Below, in pieces: positions 10,877 through 19,382 of a stretch of DNA of 64,000 nt; positions within the stretch are counted from its first letter, which is position 1, and each line of letters begins with the position of its first letter. The DNA lies in the NCBI RefSeq assembly GCF_000612545.2, contig NZ_CP097800.1, forward strand, positions 248,001 through 312,000, given 5' to 3'. The notes under the pieces were generated by a model, which was given only the letters and a program-made list of their open reading frames with translations, was not told the DNA's origin and searched no databases. Both the position numbers and the translations under genes were made by a program. This DNA is from Streptomyces sp. PCS3-D2 (lineage in GTDB: Bacteria > Actinomycetota > Actinomycetes > Streptomycetales > Streptomycetaceae).

Positions 10877-12313
10877 ATGTCCCCGTCCGCCGTCGCACCC
10901 GGCCCCCAGCCCGGAGACACCCCCGGCCCGACCGCCGCCGCGCCGCCCGGCGAGGAGCGCCGCACGCGCCGCCTCGCGCTGATCGGCGGCTCGCTCGGCA
11001 ACCTCGTCGAGTGGTACGACTGGTTCGTCTACGCCAGCTTCGCGATCTACTTCGCCGACTCCTTCTTCCCCGGCGACAACCCGACCACGCAGTTGATGAA
11101 CACCGCAGGCATCTTCGCGGTCGGCTTCCTGATGCGCCCCGTCGGCGGCTGGATCCTGGGCCGCGCCGCCGACCGTCACGGACGCAAGAGCGCGCTCACG
11201 CTCACCGTCACCATGATGTCGGTCGCCGCGCTGCTCATCGCCGTCGCACCGACCTACGGTCAGGCCGGCTCCTTCGGCGCGCTGGTGCTGCTTCTCGCCC
11301 GCCTGCTCCAGGGGATGAGCATCGGCGGCGAGTACGCCGCCAGCGCCACCTACCTGACCGAGGCCTCCGCCCGCAACCGGCGCGGCCTCGGCTCGTCCTT
11401 CCAGTACGTGTCGATGACCTGCGGGCAGCTGCTGGGCCTGGGCATCCTGATCACCCTGCAGCACACGCTCACCACGGACGAGTTGGAGACCTGGGGCTGG
11501 CGGATCCCCTTCGTCCTCGGGGCGCTCTTCGCGGTGGTCGTCTTCTGGCTGCGGCGCCGACTCCAGGAGACCGACGCCTTCCGGGAGGAGGCGGATGCCG
11601 GCGGGGCGGCGCACGACGAGAGTGCGCGCGGCACGCTGAGGGCCCTGTGGCAGTACCGGCGGCAGGCCGGCCTGGTCATGGCCCTGACCCTCGGCGGCAC
11701 CGTGGCCTACTACACCTACACCACCTACCTGACCAAGTACCTGGTCGGCAGCGCGGGCATGGAGAAGAAGACCGCCACCCTGGTCAGTTTCACCGCGTTG
11801 ACCCTCTTCGCCGTACTCCAGCCCTTCGCCGGGATGCTGTCCGACCGGATCGGCCGCCGCCCCCTGCTGATCACCTTCGCGGTGGGCTGCACGGTCGGCA
11901 CGTACCCGATCATGACGGCGCTCGGGTCGGCGTCCTCGTACTGGTCCGCGCTCGGCCTGTCCCTGCTGGCCCTTGTCGTCATCACCGGCTACACGTCCAT
12001 CAACGCGGCGGTCAAGGCGGAACTGTTCCCCACCCGGGTGCGCGCCCTGGGGGTGGCCCTGCCGTACGCCATCGCCAACGCGCTCTTCGGCGGGACCGCG
12101 GAGTACGTGGCGCTCTGGTTCAAGGACAGCGGCCACGAGACCATGTTCTTCTGGTACGTCTCCGGGTGCGCGCTGGTCTCTCTCGTGGCCTACGTCTTCA
12201 TGCCGGACACCCGCGACGCGGCCCTCAGCCGGGCCGAGGCCGAGGCGGACGGCGCGGACCGGGCGGGCGACCGGGGAGACCCGGCCGCTGCTCCCGCCCA
12301 AGCCGTGCGCTGA
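10877..12313 (+). CDS. MFS metabolite:proton symporter (KgtP/ProP-like)
   Basis: 478 aa, 12 predicted membrane helices. The start region GGSLGNLVEWYDWFVYASFAIYFADSFFP is the hallmark of the metabolite:H+ symporter branch (alpha-ketoglutarate permease, proline/betaine ProP). The RPVGGWILGRAADRHGRKSAL loop between helices 2 and 3 and the repeated SDRIGRRPLLI loop are intact, as is LLQGMSIGGEYAASATYLTE. The substrate is probably a small carboxylate or zwitterion, unproven. The position opposite a PaaX regulator suggests an aromatic or dicarboxylic acid. Confidence 0.9.
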   Translation: MSPSAVAPGPQPGDTPGPTAAAPPGEERRTRRLALIGGSLGNLVEWYDWFVYASFAIYFADSFFPGDNPTTQLMNTAGIFAVGFLMRPVGGWILGRAADRHGRKSALTLTVTMMSVAALLIAVAPTYGQAGSFGALVLLLARLLQGMSIGGEYAASATYLTEASARNRRGLGSSFQYVSMTCGQLLGLGILITLQHTLTTDELETWGWRIPFVLGALFAVVVFWLRRRLQETDAFREEADAGGAAHDESARGTLRALWQYRRQAGLVMALTLGGTVAYYTYTTYLTKYLVGSAGMEKKTATLVSFTALTLFAVLQPFAGMLSDRIGRRPLLITFAVGCTVGTYPIMTALGSASSYWSALGLSLLALVVITGYTSINAAVKAELFPTRVRALGVALPYAIANALFGGTAEYVALWFKDSGHETMFFWYVSGCALVSLVAYVFMPDTRDAALSRAEAEADGADRAGDRGDPAAAPAQAVR

Positions 12314-12378
12314 ACGGCGGCGGTAGCCTGGGGCCGCGGTCGCGCGCGCCGCACCGCCCGTCCGGAGGGGGCTTTCCC

Positions 12379-13059
12379 ATGCACGCTCTCCTCGTCGAGG
12401 ACGACGACAGGATGGCCCGGGCGCTGGGCACCGCGCTCGTCCGGCGCGGGCACACCGTCCGCCGGGTCGCGCGGGCCCAGGACGCACTGCGCCACGCCCG
12501 CGAGGCCGAGTTCGTCCTGCTCGACCTCGGGCTGCCCGACCTGGACGGGATAGAGCTGCTCCGGCGGCTGCGGACCGTGTGCGGCGTGCCGCTGATCGTG
12601 GTGACCGCGCGCTGCGAGGAGCGGGACGTCGTACAGGGGCTGCGGGCGGGCGCCGACGACTACGTCGTCAAGCCGTTCCGGATGGCGGAGCTGATGGCCC
12701 GGATCGACAGCGTCCGGCGCCGCACCGACGCACACGTCGACCGCGTCGCCCCGGACACGGGAACGGGCACGGTACGCCGCGGCGATGTGGAGGTGGATCC
12801 GGCGAGCCGCACGGTCACCGTTGCGGGTACCGAAGTACGACTGACCCGGCGGGAGTTCGACGTCCTGGCCCTCCTGGCCGCCCGACCGGACGAGGTGCGT
12901 TCCCGCGAGGAGATCCTGGACCGCGTCTGGGGCGACGTCTTCCTCGCCGCCTCCCGCTCGCTGGACGTCCACGTGGCCGGGATCCGCGCCAAGACCGGCC
13001 GATCCGGACTCGTGCGTACCGTCCGCGGGTACGGCTACCAGCTCGGCGGGGAGCGGTGA
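12379..13059 (+). CDS. OmpR-family response regulator
   Basis: 226 aa from an ATG with GGAGGGGG upstream. Receiver domain: acidic pair EDDD near residue 8, phospho-acceptor Asp in FVLLDLGLPDLDG, Thr/Lys switch in VVTARCE and VVKPF. The C-terminal winged helix ends in the usual VRGYGYQL. Two bases separate it from the histidine kinase gene, so the two form one operon. The regulated genes are not evident; the convergent TAXI lipoprotein is the nearest candidate partner. Confidence 0.94.
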   Translation: MHALLVEDDDRMARALGTALVRRGHTVRRVARAQDALRHAREAEFVLLDLGLPDLDGIELLRRLRTVCGVPLIVVTARCEERDVVQGLRAGADDYVVKPFRMAELMARIDSVRRRTDAHVDRVAPDTGTGTVRRGDVEVDPASRTVTVAGTEVRLTRREFDVLALLAARPDEVRSREEILDRVWGDVFLAASRSLDVHVAGIRAKTGRSGLVRTVRGYGYQLGGER

Positions 13060-13060
13060 G

Positions 13061-14470
13061 GTGAGGCGCAGGCTCCTCGCCGTTCTGACGACGCTCATGG
13101 GCGTCGCGGCGCTGCTCCTGTGCCTCCCGTTCGCCGAGGGGTACGCCCGCGGTCGGACCGAGCATCTGCTGCTCCAGCGGCGCTCCGAGGCCGTGCGCTT
13201 CGCCGGCCTCGCGGAGCGGATGCGTACCGAGGCCGACCGGGCGGAGCTGGCGGCCGAGATCGGCCGGTACGCCGAGCTGTACGGCGCGGGCGTGGTGGTG
13301 GTCGACTCGGCCGGCGCGACGTCGGCGCGGGCCGGGGCGGCGCCGGGCGCCGGGGTGGCGGAGGCGCTCGGGCGGGCACTGACCGGCCGTTCCACCGAGC
13401 GGCTCCCGACCCTGCGCCCGTGGGGGCCGGGGACCGTCGTGCTCGCCGAGCCGGTGGGCCGCGACGAGCGCGTCAGCGGCGCGGTCCTGCTGGCGGTCCC
13501 CACCGATACCGCCCGCCGGGACGTCACGGTCCGCTGGACGCTCATCGCCGCCGGGGCGCTCGCCGCGTTCGCGACGGCCGCCCTGGTCGCCGCGGGAATC
13601 GCCCGCTGGCTGGTGCGGCCGCTCCTGGACCTGGACCGGGCGGTGGAACGGCTGGCGGCCGGCAGCCTGCGGGCCCGGGCCGGATCGGACACCGGCCCTC
13701 CCGAACTGCGGCGCCTGCGGCAGCACTTCAACGCCATGGCCGAGGCCGTGGCCGACTCCATCGGCCGTCAGCGCGACTTCGTCGCCGACGCCTCCCACCA
13801 GCTGCGCAATCCGCTCGCGACGCTGGTGCTGCAGCTGGAGAACGTCGAACCGCACATCGCCCCCGGACCGGGCCTCGCCGAGCACGCCCGCGCCCTGGAC
13901 GAGGCGGAGCGCCTGGAGGAACTGCTCGACGGTCTGCTGGCGCTGGCGCGCGTCGAGTCCGGCACGGCCGAGCCGACGGACCAGGACGTGTCGCACGCGG
14001 TACGGCACCGGGTGGTGGCCTGGGACCCGGTCTTCCGCGCGGCGGGGCTGGAACTGTCGGCCGCCGGTGTACCGGACGGCCTGTGGGCGCACGCCCTGCC
14101 CGACGCAGCCGGCCGGATCCTGGACGCGCTCCTGGACAACGCGGTCAAGTTCGTGCCGTCCGGCGGACACGTCACGGTGGAGGCCTCCCGGCAGGCGGAC
14201 GGAAGCGCGCTGGTCCGGGTCGCGGACGACGGTCCGGGCGTGCCCGAGGAGCAACTGGATCTGCTGCTGCGGCGGTTCGCCCGCTCCCCCGCGCACCAGA
14301 ACGTCCCCGGCAGCGGGCTGGGCCTGGCCATCGCCGACGAGATCGCCCGGGTCAGCGCCGGCCGCCTCGAACTCGCCGCGAACGCCCCACGCGGCCTGGT
14401 CGCGCGTCTGTGCCTGCCGCCGGCCCGGGACTCCCGGCCGGTGCGTGGGCCGGAGGTGCGGCAGCCCTGA
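13061..14470 (+). CDS. Sensor histidine kinase
   Basis: 469 aa from a GTG. Two membrane helices (about 5-25 and 160-185) flank a short extracytoplasmic sensor of roughly 130 residues. HAMP-like linker, then the H-box FVADASHQLRNPLATL, N-box LDALLDNAVKFVP, G1 VADDGPGVPEEQ and G2 GSGLGLAIADEI are complete, so it should be an active kinase of the response regulator just upstream. Convergent with the TAXI solute-binding lipoprotein; pairs of this kind may use the lipoprotein as a ligand-capturing co-sensor, which is inference. Confidence 0.93.
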   Translation: MRRRLLAVLTTLMGVAALLLCLPFAEGYARGRTEHLLLQRRSEAVRFAGLAERMRTEADRAELAAEIGRYAELYGAGVVVVDSAGATSARAGAAPGAGVAEALGRALTGRSTERLPTLRPWGPGTVVLAEPVGRDERVSGAVLLAVPTDTARRDVTVRWTLIAAGALAAFATAALVAAGIARWLVRPLLDLDRAVERLAAGSLRARAGSDTGPPELRRLRQHFNAMAEAVADSIGRQRDFVADASHQLRNPLATLVLQLENVEPHIAPGPGLAEHARALDEAERLEELLDGLLALARVESGTAEPTDQDVSHAVRHRVVAWDPVFRAAGLELSAAGVPDGLWAHALPDAAGRILDALLDNAVKFVPSGGHVTVEASRQADGSALVRVADDGPGVPEEQLDLLLRRFARSPAHQNVPGSGLGLAIADEIARVSAGRLELAANAPRGLVARLCLPPARDSRPVRGPEVRQP

Positions 14471-14522
14471 TGCCCGGCCCGACGCAGACCCTGGAGCCGG
14501 GCACCCTGCTGAGGCATCGCCG

Positions 14523-14558
14523 CCTCCCCGGCCCCCGGAACGGAGCGGCCCGGGGAGG
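14523..14558. terminator. Hairpin between convergent kinase and TAXI genes
   Basis: CCTCCCCGG at 14523-14531 pairs with CCGGGGAGG at 14550-14558. Confidence 0.5.
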
Positions 14559-14583
14559 TGACGGCCTGGACCGGCCGGGCGCC

Positions 14584-15549
14584 TCAGCCGTAGACCGCTC
14601 GGTAGTACGCAGCCGCGCCCGGGTGGAGGGGGACGCGTCCGGTCGAGATGGCGAAGCGCGGCTCCAGGCGGGCACCGGCGGTCACCTCCCGCAGGAGGTC
14701 GCGCCAGCGGTCGAAGACCACCCGCAAGAGGTCCCGCACGACGCCCTCGGCCACGTCGGCACGGGCCAGGAGGTAGTTGCCGACACCGATGGTGCCGACC
14801 GGATCGGTCAGCCCGTAGACCCCGGCCGGCAGGGTGACCGCCGTGTAGACCGGTGCGTGGCGGGCCCGCAGCGGCCCCACGTAGGCGTCCAGCGGCAGGA
14901 AGCGCAGGGGCAGTTCGCGTGCCAGTGCGGACAGGGACGGTGTGGGCACGCCCCCGGACCAGAACAGCGCGTCGACCGCGCCGTCGCGCAGCGCGGCGAC
15001 CGACGGGGCGAGGCCCAGGGGGCGTTCGTCGGCCGGTGCGGCTCCGCCGGCCGGTGCGGCCGCCCGCAGGACCCGCTGGGCGACCACCCGTACCCCCGAG
15101 CCCGGTGCCCCGGCCGCGACCGGGCGCCCGGCGAGGTCCGCCACCGCATGGACCGGGCCGCCGGCCGGGACGGCGAGGTGGGTGTAGTTGACGTAGACGC
15201 GGGCCAGCGCCGTCACCCCCGCCGCGGGCGTGGGGAAGGAGTCCCGCCCGAGGACGGCGTCCTCGGCGGCGTCCGCCATGGCCAGGGCCAGCTCCGCGGA
15301 TCCCTCGTCGAGGCCGCGCAGGTTGTCCACACTCGCCGCCGTACTGACGGGGACGATCTCCAGCGGCAGGCCGCTCGCCCCGACAGCGAGCGCCAGGGCC
15401 TTGCCGAAGGCGTTGTACGGGCCGCCCTCCGGACCCGTCGCGAGCCGCAGCCGCCGGACGGGGCGGGGGTGCCGCGAGCACCCGGCGAGCGCCGTCGCGG
15501 TGGCGCCGAGCCCGGCGGCCAGCACGGCGCGGCGAGACGGTCGGTTCAT
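14584..15549 (-). CDS. TAXI-family TRAP solute-binding lipoprotein
   Basis: 321 aa from the ATG at 15549. A twin-Arg-like/lipoprotein signal (PSRRAVLAAGLGATATALAGC) ends in the lipobox LAGC. The mature protein starts LRLATGPEGGPYNAFGKALA, the characteristic beginning of TAXI-type periplasmic binding proteins, and has ELALAMADAAEDAV, the GPVHAVADLAGRPV lid and a typical C-terminal helix. TAXI proteins normally deliver carboxylates or amino acids to a TRAP permease, yet no TRAP membrane gene is in the window; the neighbours are a two-component system and a cyclodipeptide locus. A sensory role is a reasonable alternative. Confidence 0.85.
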   Translation of the reverse strand: MNRPSRRAVLAAGLGATATALAGCSRHPRPVRRLRLATGPEGGPYNAFGKALALAVGASGLPLEIVPVSTAASVDNLRGLDEGSAELALAMADAAEDAVLGRDSFPTPAAGVTALARVYVNYTHLAVPAGGPVHAVADLAGRPVAAGAPGSGVRVVAQRVLRAAAPAGGAAPADERPLGLAPSVAALRDGAVDALFWSGGVPTPSLSALARELPLRFLPLDAYVGPLRARHAPVYTAVTLPAGVYGLTDPVGTIGVGNYLLARADVAEGVVRDLLRVVFDRWRDLLREVTAGARLEPRFAISTGRVPLHPGAAAYYRAVYG

Positions 15550-15785
15550 CGGCCGGCCTCCGGTGTGTCGTCGGGCGAACGGGGTGGCCCCCATCATGCG
15601 CCACACGGCCGGGCGGCCGTTCGGACCGGCGAAGGATGCCCAGGTCAACTGGTCTGTCCGCCAGATGAGTTACTACCCAGAAGACATGGAACGTCGCTCA
15701 GAGTTCGGGTACCTTCCATCACGTCGCCGCCACACCCGGGGCACAGGGCCCCACGGGACTTGCGGCGCAAAGGACCCGACCCCTG
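15550..15785. other. Divergent intergenic region (TAXI gene / cyclodipeptide synthase)
   Basis: 236 bp without a credible gene. It is less GC-rich than its surroundings near 15650-15700. A weak inverted repeat GAAC-N10-GTTC is seen around 15692-15709 but nothing strong enough to call an operator. Confidence 0.4.
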
Positions 15786-16493
15786 TTGACGACAGCGACC
15801 GAAGTCTTCACAGTCCGGCCATACACCCCGCACTGCCAGGTGATCAACGACGAGGGCGATCACGCCGTCATCGGCATCTCGCCCGGCAACAGCTATTTCT
15901 CAGCACAGCGTGTCCTCGATCTCGCCCAGTGGGGCATGCGCAACTTCGCGCAGGTCGACCTCATCTACACCGACATGCACGTCGCGGAGATGTACGAGGC
16001 CCTCGGATACGGCGAGGACGAAGCACGCCGCAAGGCGGTGAAGAACCTGCGCGGAGTCCGCGCCAAGGTCAACAACGCCGCCGCCGAGGCCGACCCCACC
16101 GGTGTCCGCCTCCGGGCGCGCCCGATGTCCTCCCTCACCGACATCCCGGCGTACCGCACACTCCACAGCCACCTGATCAACCTGCTCGACATCGATGCGG
16201 AGTTCCGCGAGACCTGCAACTGCCTTGTCGATGCGTTCCTTTCCTCGAAGGTGCTGAACGGGAAGGCCGCCACCGCCCGTCAGCGCGAGGTCTGCCTGGA
16301 ATACGTCTGCGCGGAGGCGCCGCTGTTCCTGGACACGCCCGCCATCCTGGGCGTGCCCTCCTCCCTCAACTGCTACCACCAGCTCCTGCCCATGGCGGAA
16401 CTGCTCTACTCGCGCGGCTCGGGGCTTCGCGCCTCACGCAACCAGGGCCACGCCGTCATCACCCCCGCCGAAGGAGATTCCGATGCCCGCTGA
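15786..16493 (+). CDS. tRNA-dependent cyclodipeptide synthase (NYH subfamily)
   Basis: 235 aa from a TTG preceded by AAAGGA. CDPSs take two aminoacyl-tRNAs and form a 2,5-diketopiperazine. All AlbC catalytic positions are present with one uniform offset of 5: the nucleophile Ser32 and Asn35 in GISPGNSYF, Tyr173 and Glu177 in EYVCAEAP, Tyr197-His198 in NCYHQ. Asn, Tyr and His place it in the NYH subfamily. Its stop overlaps the start of the P450 gene by 11 bases, so both are one translationally coupled unit. Because the P450 closely resembles Mycobacterium tuberculosis CYP121, cyclo(Tyr-Tyr) is the best guess for the product, but the pocket residues were not read reliably. Confidence 0.93.
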   Translation: MTTATEVFTVRPYTPHCQVINDEGDHAVIGISPGNSYFSAQRVLDLAQWGMRNFAQVDLIYTDMHVAEMYEALGYGEDEARRKAVKNLRGVRAKVNNAAAEADPTGVRLRARPMSSLTDIPAYRTLHSHLINLLDIDAEFRETCNCLVDAFLSSKVLNGKAATARQREVCLEYVCAEAPLFLDTPAILGVPSSLNCYHQLLPMAELLYSRGSGLRASRNQGHAVITPAEGDSDAR

Positions 16494-17667
16494 CACCCTC
16501 CTCGACTTCCCGTTCTCCGCGCGCGGCGACCAGCTCCCGGCCGAGGTCGAGCAGCTGCGGAGTGAGCCGGTCAAGCGCGTCCGCACCATTGCGGGCGACG
16601 AGGCCTGGCTGGTCTCGTCCCATGCGCTCTGCAAGCAGGTCCTCGAGGATCCGCGTTTCAGCCTGAAGGACACCTCGGCCCCCGGCGTGCCCCGGCAGTA
16701 CGCGCTGACGATCCCACCCGAGGTCGTCAACAACATGGGCAACATCACCGGCGCCGGCCTGCGCAAGGCCGTGCTCAAGGCGATCAACCCGAAGACCGGC
16801 AACCTCACCGTCTGGATGCGCGAGCAGGCGAACGGCCTCGTCGACGACCTCCTGCGCAGCGGTGCACCCGTCGACCTGCGCGGCCGGTTCACCAATCCGT
16901 ACGCGGAGAACCTCCACTGCCGCATCCTCGGCATTCCGGAGGCCGACGCCCCGCGCCTGGCCGCCAGCCTCGACATCGCGTTCATGAACTCGGCCTGCCC
17001 CGTCACGGGCGCCAAGCTCAACTGGGACCGCGACATGGCCTACATGGTGGAGCGGCTCGACGACCCGGCCACCACCGGCCTGATGGCCGAGCTCGCCGCA
17101 CTGCGCGAGGATCCCGACTACGCGCACCTGACGGACGAGATGCTGGCGGTCGTCGGCGTCACACTGTTCGGCGCCGGTGTCATCTCGACCATGGGGTTCC
17201 TGACCATGGCGATCGTCTCGCTCCTGCAGAACCCCGACGTGTGGGAGCAGCTGCGCAAGGCCCCGGAGAAGATCCCGGCCGCGGTGGACGAGCTCCTGCG
17301 CGTCAATCTGTCGATCGCGGACGGGCTGCCGCGCCTCGCGCTGGAGGACGTCACCCTCGGCGACGTCGAGGTGAAGAAGGGCGAACTGCTGCTCGTCCTG
17401 GTAGAGGCCGCCAACACCGACCCGGCCGTGTACTCCGACCCGCACGTCTTCGACATCGACCGCGGGAATGCCGGTACCCACCTGTCGTTCGGCGGCGGAC
17501 CGCACTACTGCCCGGCCACCGCGCTCGGAAAGCGGCACACGGAGATCGCCATCGAGGTGCTGCTGGAGAAGATGCCCCGCCTGCAGCTGGCCGTGCCCTT
17601 CGACCAGCTCGTCTGGCGCACCCGGTTCATGAAGCGCCTGCCGGAGCGGCTCCCCGTCCTCTGGTAG
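16483..17667 (+). CDS. CYP121-like cytochrome P450 acting on a cyclodipeptide
   Basis: 394 aa, ATG after AAGGAG. Haem-binding FGGGPHYC; I-helix [12 protein letters not shown]. It resembles remembered CYP121 (Rv2276, 396 aa) along its whole length: FSARGD near the start, [29 protein letters not shown], and the ending [19 protein letters not shown]121 makes the C-C bond of mycocyclosin from cyclo(Tyr-Tyr). CYP121 residues Thr229 and Ser237 are kept, but the active-site pair Gln385-Arg386 appears as Met383-Lys384 in an ungapped C-terminal alignment. So a tyrosine-type diketopiperazine substrate is likely, with possible change of recognition. Ferredoxin and reductase partners are not local. Confidence 0.92.
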   Translation: MPADTLLDFPFSARGDQLPAEVEQLRSEPVKRVRTIAGDEAWLVSSHALCKQVLEDPRFSLKDTSAPGVPRQYALTIPPEVVNNMGNITGAGLRKAVLKAINPKTGNLTVWMREQANGLVDDLLRSGAPVDLRGRFTNPYAENLHCRILGIPEADAPRLAASLDIAFMNSACPVTGAKLNWDRDMAYMVERLDDPATTGLMAELAALREDPDYAHLTDEMLAVVGVTLFGAGVISTMGFLTMAIVSLLQNPDVWEQLRKAPEKIPAAVDELLRVNLSIADGLPRLALEDVTLGDVEVKKGELLLVLVEAANTDPAVYSDPHVFDIDRGNAGTHLSFGGGPHYCPATALGKRHTEIAIEVLLEKMPRLQLAVPFDQLVWRTRFMKRLPERLPVLW

Positions 17668-17702
17668 CGGATCCGGCACACGGCGGCTGCTTCGGAGAGG
17701 GG

Positions 17703-17749
17703 GCGGGCGGCGGCACCGGCCGGGGGGAATCCGGCCGGCCGCCGCCCGC
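17703..17749. terminator. Bidirectional terminator after the P450 gene
   Basis: GCGGGCGGCGGC (17703-17714) and CCGGCCGG pair with CCGGCCGG and GCCGCCCGC downstream, around a GGGGAAT loop. It lies between two convergent genes. Confidence 0.75.
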
Positions 17750-17751
17750 GG

Positions 17752-18621
17752 TCATCCCAGGAACGCCGCGACGGCCGCGGTGAACCGGGCGGCGTCGTCC
17801 AGCCAGGGGTAGTGGCCCGCTCCCGGCTGCACGACGAGCGTGGCGTCGGGGAACAGCTGCGCGCATGCCTCGACCGACCCGGGCGGGCTGTTCAGGTCGA
17901 ACTCCCCGGCGAGCAGGAGCACCGGGGCGCGGAGGGCGGCGAGGCCCGCGCGGGTGGCCTCCGGGTCGAAGGCGCCGTCGGCCCCGAACAGGGCGACCGC
18001 CTCCGGGTTGTCGGGGCTGCCCGCCGCATGGTGGCGCCGGGCTTCGTCGTCCCAGCGGCCGTAGAGGAACGGCCCGACGGCCTCGCGGTCGCCGCCGGTG
18101 CCCGCGATGAGCGCCTCCAGCGCGGCGAAGGCCGCGGGGAACCACGGCTCACCCGACCGCAGCAGGGCGAGTTCGCGCCGGGCCTCCCCCGTGATCACCG
18201 TTCCGACGGCACGGGTGCCGGGGGTGATCAGGGCGAGCCGGCCGACGCGGTCCGGGTGCCGGGCCGCGTACTGCATCGCGGTGTTGGCCCCGGCGGAATG
18301 GGCGAGCAGGTCGATCCGGCCGAGCCCGAGGTGCGCGCGCAGCGCTTCGATATCGTCGGCGAGGCGGTCGCTGCGGTAGGACGAGGCGTCCCGCGGGACC
18401 GCGGAGCGGCCGGTGCCGCGCAGGTCCAGGACGACCAGGCGGCGGTGGGCGGACAGGCCGCCGAGTTCGCCGAGGTAGGCGGAATCCGCCGGGCCTCCGG
18501 GGATGCAGACCAGCGGGTCGCCGGTGCCGTGGGTGCGGTAGGCGAGGCGGGTTCCGTCGGGCGCGGTGAACGCCGACTCGGACCCGGACGCGCCTGGGGA
18601 TGCTGCTAGTGGTGCGGACAT
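17752..18621 (-). CDS. Alpha/beta hydrolase (proline iminopeptidase-like)
   Basis: 289 aa from the ATG at 18621. Fold markers: LVCIPGGPADSAYLGELGGLSAHRRLVVLDLRGTGRS (oxyanion loop and DLRGTGRS), nucleophile elbow LLAHSAGANTAM, acid in LLLAGEFDLNSP, and the histidine in VVQPGAGHYPW. The elbow is HSAGA rather than the classical GxSxG with a leading Gly. It is divergent from a small HTH regulator across a 30-bp perfect palindrome that lies just upstream of its start, so it is very likely that regulator's target. Substrate unknown. Confidence 0.86.
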   Translation of the reverse strand: MSAPLAASPGASGSESAFTAPDGTRLAYRTHGTGDPLVCIPGGPADSAYLGELGGLSAHRRLVVLDLRGTGRSAVPRDASSYRSDRLADDIEALRAHLGLGRIDLLAHSAGANTAMQYAARHPDRVGRLALITPGTRAVGTVITGEARRELALLRSGEPWFPAAFAALEALIAGTGGDREAVGPFLYGRWDDEARRHHAAGSPDNPEAVALFGADGAFDPEATRAGLAALRAPVLLLAGEFDLNSPPGSVEACAQLFPDATLVVQPGAGHYPWLDDAARFTAAVAAFLG

Positions 18622-18638
18622 GCAGCGGATCATGACAG

Positions 18639-18668
18639 CCATAACCAGGTTGTACAACCTGGTTATGG
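18639..18668. promoter_or_regulatory. 30-bp perfect palindrome, presumed operator
   Basis: CCATAACCAGGTTGT (18639-18653) followed immediately by its exact reverse complement (18654-18668). It lies 17 bases before the hydrolase start and 45 before the regulator start, where it would block both promoters. Within it AACCAGGTT and AACCTGGTT are themselves repeated half-sites. Confidence 0.85.
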
Positions 18669-18713
18669 TGCAGGGCTGGCCCGGTGTATAACCGAGCGGT
18701 GGAAGGAAACGGA

Positions 18714-19382
18714 GTGCGGTACGAGCCCGGTGCGCTGACCGAGGAAGAGGCGGCGCGGATGCTCGCCGGAATGAACGAGGTCATCCGGGCGGGCGAGGAG
18801 ATGCGCAGGCTGCGCACCGAGATGATCAGGCTTTTCACCGGCTTCGGGTGGACTCAGGACAAGATCGCCCGGATCACGGAGATGAGCCAGCCCGCCGTCT
18901 CCAAGCAGATCACGCGGTTCGCGGCCGGCGATCCGCCGCCGCGGCTCCGACTCGCCCTCGACCAGCGCGACGTCGCGTGGCTCGAAGGGCGCCTGTGGGC
19001 GCTGGCGGAGGAGGTCGCCGAGACCCTCGACGCAGCGCGCTGCGCACGCTTCGTCGGCTCCCTCTCCAGGGGACGGAAGCACTTCACGCCGGAGAGCACC
19101 GACGAGTTGCGGCGCCTGCTCGAAGCAGACCTGAGAACGGGCGCGAGCGAACTGCCCGCCGCTTTCAGGGCCGCGTACGACGAGATCGGCCGCGGCCTCG
19201 ACACCGGCCCGGAGCCGGCCGCCGCCGCGTCGGGCCCGGCGTCGGTACGCCGGACCGTCGCCCGCCAGCTCCAGCGCGACCGCCTCAGGGGCGCTGCGAC
19301 CAGTCGCTCACGGCCGCACTATCGACCCACCACGGCCGAGCGGCACGCCGGCGGCACGGGCACGGCAGGAGTCAGAGGGTGA
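18714..19382 (+). CDS. HTH-domain transcriptional regulator
   Basis: 222 aa using the GTG at 18714 after AAGGA; a further GTG lies at 18684 without a Shine-Dalgarno. A helix-turn-helix is visible at about 43-65 (FGWTQDKIARITEMSQPAVSKQI), reminiscent of sigma region 4 or sporulation-type HTH proteins. The rest is helical with no recognised ligand domain and a basic, low-complexity tail (RSRPHYRPTTAERHAGGTG). It most likely binds the adjacent palindrome and controls itself and the divergent hydrolase. Its 3' end overlaps the convergent GNAT gene by 11 bases. Confidence 0.75.
   Translation: MRYEPGALTEEEAARMLAGMNEVIRAGEEMRRLRTEMIRLFTGFGWTQDKIARITEMSQPAVSKQITRFAAGDPPPRLRLALDQRDVAWLEGRLWALAEEVAETLDAARCARFVGSLSRGRKHFTPESTDELRRLLEADLRTGASELPAAFRAAYDEIGRGLDTGPEPAAAASGPASVRRTVARQLQRDRLRGAATSRSRPHYRPTTAERHAGGTGTAGVRG

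Noticed and set aside
10783-12378. Extension of the response regulator frame upstream to a 758-aa protein
   Set aside because: The upstream part is an Arg/Pro/His shadow of the MFS gene; the receiver domain starts at the ATG at 12379 with its own ribosome site.
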